A program made the position numbers and the translations under genes. The notes beneath the pieces are model-generated. The model worked only from the letters and a program-made list of their open reading frames with translations. It did no database searches and was not told the origin of the DNA. From Rhizopus arrhizus (taxonomy: Eukaryota; Mucoromycota; Mucoromycetes; Mucorales; Rhizopodaceae), in contig JAKZZE010000006.1 of the NCBI GenBank assembly GCA_024220505.1, positions 806,001-870,000 of the forward strand: DNA of 64,000 bases. Direction: 5' to 3'. How positions within the stretch are numbered: the first letter of the stretch is position 1; each line of letters begins with the position of its first letter. This document shows positions 59,320 to 64,000 of the stretch, in pieces.

Positions 59320-59958
59320 ATGTCTCCACTTACAATCAATACCCAAGACTTCTCTGATCCTGAATTTAATCCCAAAAAATGGATTAATTCGGTTTTGAAG
59401 CCTACACAAGAAAATAGTGAGGAAGATGAGACAAAGGAAACAACAGTACTTGTGACTAAGCTTCAAATGGCAAGCGAGGATGCCTCTCGTCAATTCGAAC
59501 AACTTTCCAATTCGATTATAAAGTCTATGCCCCGAGTGTCGTATGACCTTAAACAGATTTCAGAAAATGCTAGAGTGATCCAGCACAAGATTCTTTCTGC
59601 TCAACAAAAATTGACACTGTTACAAAGAGATACTGGTGGTGCATTAGAACAACTCCGTCGACCTCACACAGTCAAGACACGTATGGAGAAGTGTCAAGTA
59701 TTATTTGATGAATTAAAACAAGATAAAGAAAATAAGACAACAAATGAACAAGGAAAAGAAAGGGAAATCGTGAAAGAAGAACAAGAAAAGGGAGAAAAAG
59801 ATCTAAGCTTACCTGTGGATCCAGCAACTCTTCTGGACTTGGAAAATCCACTACAAATTCATCCAAATACAGAGTCACTGAGAAGCAATAGCCAAGAAAA
59901 CACCCCTCAAGCGAATAACGTCTTAAAGAAAATAGGCGTTCCAGTAAGAGGATTTTAA
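59320..59958 (+). CDS. COG7: Conserved oligomeric Golgi complex subunit 7, short form (212 aa)
   Basis: A single exon. The N-terminal 125 residues match COG7: DFSDPEFNPKKWINSVLKP, LVTKLQMASEDASRQFEQLS, KSMPRVSYDLKQISENA and the coiled coil leading to VKTRMEKCQVLFDELKQ. COG7 is part of lobe B of the tether that holds retrograde vesicles at the Golgi. Animal COG7 is about 770 residues, while budding-yeast Cog7 is about 280, so a short version has precedent. Here the conserved region is followed by a charged, low-complexity linker (KDKEN..., EEQEKGEKDL) and a stop, with no trace of the rest in the 240 bases before the next gene. It starts only 53 bases after the SWA2 stop, so promoter and 3' UTR must overlap or be very compact. 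Confidence 0.8.
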   Translation: MSPLTINTQDFSDPEFNPKKWINSVLKPTQENSEEDETKETTVLVTKLQMASEDASRQFEQLSNSIIKSMPRVSYDLKQISENARVIQHKILSAQQKLTLLQRDTGGALEQLRRPHTVKTRMEKCQVLFDELKQDKENKTTNEQGKEREIVKEEQEKGEKDLSLPVDPATLLDLENPLQIHPNTESLRSNSQENTPQANNVLKKIGVPVRGF

Positions 59959-60198
59959 TTTTACAAATTGAGTTTCTTATACAGGTTTTATTTTAGTTGG
60001 ATAAACTATGGTAATATTTTTTTTTTAAAAAGCAAAAATAGAATAAAACAAAAGTGTAATGTGGTACAAATATTGAAGCATAAACAGAACATCTCCTTTT
60101 ATCCTCTATTTTTTCTTTCTCTCTCCTTATAATAGATCAGTATTTTTGTTTCGTGGCTTGAACATTTTTCTTTTTCTTTTTCTTTTACTACAATTATT

Positions 60199-62258
60199 AT
60201 GAATAATAATCAAGTATTGACAGATTATAGTCAGTCAGGTAAATCAAACATAAAATTCAGCTCATTGTATGTACAATATTAACTAGAAATGCTTCAAGAA
60301 CAGAAAGATATCGTTGTAACCATGACAACGTGCCTTTAAGCTACCCTCTAGATGATTCTCGTGATGATGATGTGACCATTGGAAGCATATTAAAACGCTC
60401 TGCTACTACCAATAGTCGTTTGCCTGGCACTTTATTAAGGAATCATTCGATAAAAGAGCTTGTTAAGAGCACAAGCAATACTTGGAATAAAAACCTGAAT
60501 GATCCGCAACCTGCGCAAGTACAACAAGGAAATGAAGAAGATGAAGAACTTAAATTGGCATTACAAAGAGCTTGGGCTGTGCTTGATGCTGAGCACTCAC
60601 CTCAGCAAACAGAAAATCAACGCATTGAAGTAAAAAAGAATAAAAAAAAGGAGGTTTTAAATTAATCTTTTTTTTTTAGACACAACCTACATTAGAGATG
60701 AATAGTGTTACAGGGCGTATTCAAACAGTGAAAACTTTAAACACAAGAATCTACATTGATGATGCTAATAATCACCGTGTTGTACAATTAACTAATCTTT
60801 TGACATCTGCTATGGTGATACAATTATTGAAAAAGAAGGGTGTATTGGATCACTCTAATGATTGGACTTTATTTGAAATTGCAAAAAGTCACTGCGTTGG
60901 TAAAAAGAATAAAGAATACGCTTTTATTTGTTGTTTATTTATGCTTTTTATACTAGAACGTCCTTTAAGGGAATGGGAAATTGTATTAGATATTATTAGT
61001 GCTTGGGAACCTGATGATAACAATGCACTTTTAGTAAAGAAATATTCATATCATTATACTTTAACATCAGAGGTATTAAATGGGAGTATATACGAAAAAA
61101 GGAGTAGAGAGAAAGTAATGTGTTTTTGTATAGACTATATTTCAAAAGATGGTTCAACCAATGCATGGTTGGTTAACTATAGAATATAAAAAAGGAAAAT
61201 GGCAAAAAGTATATTGTTTTATTAAAGACAATGCTATCCACAGTGCTAAAGACAAGGTATGACCCATTTTGGCACTTGAACAAGATAACTAAAACTTTAT
61301 AAACAAAAAAAGGGAGCGAGTTCATCCATTCTATGCCATTTAGCTTCTTATGATGTTTATACTTTGCTACAGCCATTAAAGATTAGCCCTACGCCTTTTG
61401 TATTTGCTATTAGAGCACAAGATAGAGCAAGCATCTTTGAAAAAGAAGGCAATTATATTCGTTTTATAGCAACAGAGGATCAAGAAGAAATGAAAAACTG
61501 GGTTCTAAGCATAAGATGTTCAAAAGTAAATAATCGATAATATATACTGTATATGTAATGCTCATTCTAATCCACAGAGTCATATCCAACATCAATATTA
61601 TCCTAACCGAGTAGTCAATCCTTTGGCTCCAATTGTATTAGAAGAAAAGAAGCCAATGGATGATAATACGGCCATATTGCGCAGGCAAAAATCAACCAAA
61701 ACATTACCAACTCTCACTCGTAGCGAATCAAACCGTAAATTAGATGACAAAAAGAAATCAAGAGGGCTAACACGTAATTCGACCACCATAAAAAGTTCTA
61801 CAAAAGAGGAGGATGGTCCACTAATTGATTGTTCTGACCCACCTCCATTTGTCAAAGGATCATTACTTGCAAAAGAAGATGAAATAGAATTGCATAATAC
61901 TAAACAGCAGCAAGTATTGGTGTCAGAAGAAGTTAATAATACTTTGATTCACATTGATGACAAGGTCAGATTTGCTAAAGGGTCTTTACTTGCTAAAAAG
62001 GATCAAGCACCTTCCAAAATGATGAGATCGAAAAGTGTCCGAGAATTATCCGCTTCAGAACCAAGCGAAAATAATCATAAAAGACATGTATCCTTAAGAA
62101 GAAAACCAACAAGTAAAAAACCACATGAACCTACAAATAACAGTACATTGCTTCAATTGGACGATACGCCTGAAAAATTTCACTCAAGAGAGCTACACGG
62201 TCGTCATGTAAAGCCTTTATTAAATTTTGACTCGGATGAACGTACGACAAGAAAATAG
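60199..62258 (+). CDS. RA-PH domain signalling adaptor, 576 aa
   Basis: Exons 60199-60233, 60287-60629, 60680-60899, 60957-61072, 61134-61256, 61313-61525 and 61578-62258. A Ras-association-like domain, about residues 150-240, reads RIYIDDANNHRVVQLTN, DWTLFEIAKSHCVERPLREW and EIVLDIISAWEPDDNNALL. A PH domain follows at about 250-350 (HGWLTIEYKKGKWQKVYCFI, ATEDQEEMKNWVLSIRC). The layout is that of the MRL/Grb7 group (RIAM, lamellipodin), adaptors that bind a Ras-type GTPase and phosphoinositides to direct actin; a fungal role in polarity is inference. The tail is Ser/Lys-rich with a repeated (V/A)KGSLLAK(E/K)D. The first donor is uncertain: the good donor GTAAAT at 60239 gives a frame that stops, while GTCAGG five bases earlier keeps the frame. 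Confidence 0.8.
61846..62003 (+). repeat. Duplicated GSLLAKxD peptide segment
   Basis: Codons for FVKGSLLAKEDE (near 61849-61884) and FAKGSLLAKKDQ (near 61972-62007) are about 120 bases apart in the tail of the RA-PH gene. It suggests a duplicated short binding motif. Confidence 0.6.
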
Positions 62259-62316
62259 TAGTAATAAAATATTTATGCTTTATTTCATATGTGTTTTTAT
62301 ATATAAAGATTTATTT

Positions 62317-62850
62317 TCATTGATGAAAGTCGTTACTTAAAGGAGATGCTCTGTTCTTATCATCTTGTGTTGTCATGATGCCATTGTTACCGTTGCTATT
62401 ACTGTTATCGTTGCTTAGATGATAATTGTTATTGTTTTCATTGCTATTAGTATTATTTGTAGGTAGTTTTCCAGCTTTCTGTAATTCGGCAATTTCTGCA
62501 GCAGCTATTTATTTATTATCAGTATTATTTAATAAGAAAAAATAAAGGGGAATCTTACTCAAAAACCTTCCACCAGGGCCTCTTGGACGACGCATAGCAT
62601 GCTTATGTCTACTTTCATGAAGATATGGTTTCCTAGTCCTTTCAAGTTTGTGCATTTCCTCCAGTTTTAAACGAGCAGCACGTCTTTTAAGAATACGGTG
62701 ATATTGTTTAGCGTTCACATATAAAGGTTCCTCTTCTACAACAGGCTGAGGTTGCGGTGGTGGTGGTGGTGTTTGAGTTATGATGACTTCGCCATTCGTA
62801 CCTCTATAAATAACACCACCTGCCGTCTGTGTTGGTTGACTATTCATCAT
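62317..62850 (-). CDS. HAP2: CCAAT-binding factor subunit HAP2 (NF-YA)
   Basis: Exons 62317-62504 and 62559-62850 encode 159 residues. The core spans about residues 42-101. [20 protein letters not shown] is the NF-YB/YC-binding helix. [20 protein letters not shown] followed by GGRFLTAAE is the DNA-binding part, which inserts into the CCAAT minor groove; the conserved [16 protein letters not shown] is complete. The intron splits FL|TAAE in phase 1. The N-terminus is short with a Pro run, and the tail is Asn-rich without the yeast HAP4-like recruitment regions, which belong to other subunits. HAP2 with HAP3 and HAP5 controls respiratory, iron and nitrogen genes in fungi. It is convergent with the RA-PH gene; the stops are 59 bases apart. 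Confidence 0.96.
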
Positions 62851-63429
62851 ATTTATGCGCGGAACCTGTCAAAAAAGTTTGAGTCGATATGATAGGGCGA
62901 TACTATCTCCCAATAAAAACCGTTTGTTTATGAAAGACAAAAAAGAAAAAATGGTCCCCAAAGGAGACCAAAGAAAAAAAAAAAAACTTTTCTGTTTGGT
63001 GGGAATTTTCCAAAAACTGATGACGTTTATTCTGAGTTACAATCATTCGGATTAACTTTTTTCATTTTATTGAATTAGGGGAGTAATCACACTTTTGTGA
63101 AAAAGAAAGACATATTGTGGATTGAAGCTCCAAGTATTTATTTTTAGATTTTATGTTTAAAAAAAGTCAAAATGATTTTAATGCATATAGTTTCGTACCT
63201 TAAATTGAGAAACAAAAAATAAGCGTTCCTGAATTACAGTAGTTGCAATGCTAAAGGGCAGACGGTTAATTTTTTCCCAAAGGGCGATTTTTTTTTTCTT
63301 TTTCTTTTCTTCAATAAAGTTAACATGAGTGCTTATTTCTTTTACAAGGACGGTCAAGGAAGAATATTTGATGAAAATGGGAAAGATGTTATGAAGTAGA
63401 AAAAGGGCGTGAATCCATTTCATTTGGAG
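62851..63429. promoter_or_regulatory. Upstream region of HAP2
   Basis: About 580 bases without a supported gene. A possible 5'-UTR splice acceptor TTTTGACAG lies about 15 bases upstream of the ATG on the minus strand. The T/A runs near 62970-62990 and 63290-63310 are promoter-like. No other coding signal seen. Confidence 0.35.
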
Positions 63430-64000
63430 ACATTAACATTAGACGTTATTATGATGCTTAGGAATCAGAACAAATGTCTATGCGTGCGGATCTAGATACG
63501 AAACTTCATTGATACAACAAAGTTCACAGAGATTGCATCCAAGGCTGTATGCGATACAGATCTAGTAGACGGTGTAGCAATAATAGCTGGTGTGCCCTTC
63601 TCTGACCAGCCTCTTGGAGGCCTCATAATTGATATCGAATCCCGATTTATTTATGAATCCATAATTATCCAGAAAGTTCTTATCCGTAACGTCCCATTCT
63701 TTAGCTCACTTTTCACGATTGGCAAGTCTTATTTCATCATTTCTCAGCTAAGGATGACATATCTTTTTAAACGAAAAATTGCTGCATCGATGATTCGTGT
63801 TTGAGGGGGATCATCGTAGAAATTTATAAGATGAATCTTGTGATTCTCTTCAAATTGACTCTTAACTCTATTGAATTTATTCGTTTGTTTTGGAAGAATG
63901 CTCCGGTCTTTATCTTCTTTCAGCCTCTTCGTCCACTTTTGTGTTGTACGTTCAGCAATTCCACCACCTAATATACCAGATTTAGCAGCGTTCAAAAGTT
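63430..64000 (-). pseudogene. Decayed Tc1/mariner transposase, continues past right edge
   Basis: On the minus strand, 63744-63995 is open and reads ERTTQKWTKRLKEDKDRS and HKIHLINFYDDPPQTRI, the same N-terminal region as the relic at 50236-50490. Further on, frames change: DVTDKNFLDNYGFINKSGFD (first catalytic Asp replaced by Asn; compare FIDESGF of relatives), then RGWSEKGTPAIIATPSTRSV. The combination of frame changes, stops and a lost catalytic residue shows it is dead. Confidence 0.8.

Noticed and set aside
62855..63423. Short frames on both strands upstream of HAP2
   Set aside because: Low-complexity promoter DNA without domains.
1..64000. CRISPR arrays, bacterial operons, ribosome binding sites
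   Set aside because: No regularly spaced repeats; genes are spliced and carry fungal signals.

Overview
The window is nuclear DNA from an early-diverging, AT-rich fungus, most likely Mucoromycota and probably Mucorales. The basis is clear protein-coding genes of fungal type, nearly all interrupted by short (about 45-90 nt) GT-AG introns, many long A/T runs, TA-rich intergenic DNA, and decayed Tc1/mariner (IS630-type) transposases of the kind common in Mucorales. I see no tRNA, rRNA, CRISPR array or prokaryotic operon. Species assignment is inference.

Layout. 0-4 kb: the 5' half of the mitochondrial RNA helicase SUV3 (minus, cut by the left edge), an empty stretch, a 62-residue hydrophobic protein with a myristoylation-type start, and a two-exon 71-residue orphan. 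4.3-8.5 kb: PAS-domain kinase (PSK1/PASK) and a two-helix membrane protein. 8.5-12.4 kb: gene-poor. 12.4-20.2 kb: a Cid1-like nucleotidyltransferase, an SSH4/EAR1-type Rsp5 adaptor and, tail to tail with it, an intron-bearing 952-residue Eco57I/TaqI-type adenine-N6 DNA methyltransferase, the most unusual gene here. 20.5-25.5 kb: MLP1/TPR nuclear-basket coiled coil. 25.6-27.0 kb: a large imperfect inverted repeat. 27.5-36.6 kb: a dense block with DPH1, a SUR7/PalI (RIM9) protein, a CTR copper transporter, Lunapark, U1 snRNP C and an ankyrin-plus-DIL protein. 36.6-41.7 kb: transposon relic, a lineage-type multi-exon gene of unknown function and empty DNA. 41.7-48.9 kb: KAP123 importin, a SANT/Myb-like protein and a regulator-like protein with a tandemly duplicated domain. 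48.9-57.4 kb: an 8.5-kb repeat island with transposase relics and a decayed unknown frame. 57.4-62.9 kb: SWA2/auxilin, a short COG7, an RA-PH adaptor and HAP2 (NF-YA). The right edge holds another transposase relic.

The genes do not form a pathway cluster; they are mostly housekeeping genes (RNA turnover, nuclear transport, splicing, Golgi/ER trafficking, diphthamide synthesis, CCAAT regulation) divided by two or three repeat-rich islands. I rebuilt exon structures by hand from splice signals and reading-frame continuity. Each full model given below has a total length divisible by three, but none was checked against transcripts. Three introns have GC-AG rather than GT-AG ends (in PSK1, MLP1 and LNP1). 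The best candidate for a little-described system is the restriction-type N6-adenine methyltransferase, because adenine methylation is reported as abundant in early-diverging fungi but is usually credited to MT-A70-type enzymes.
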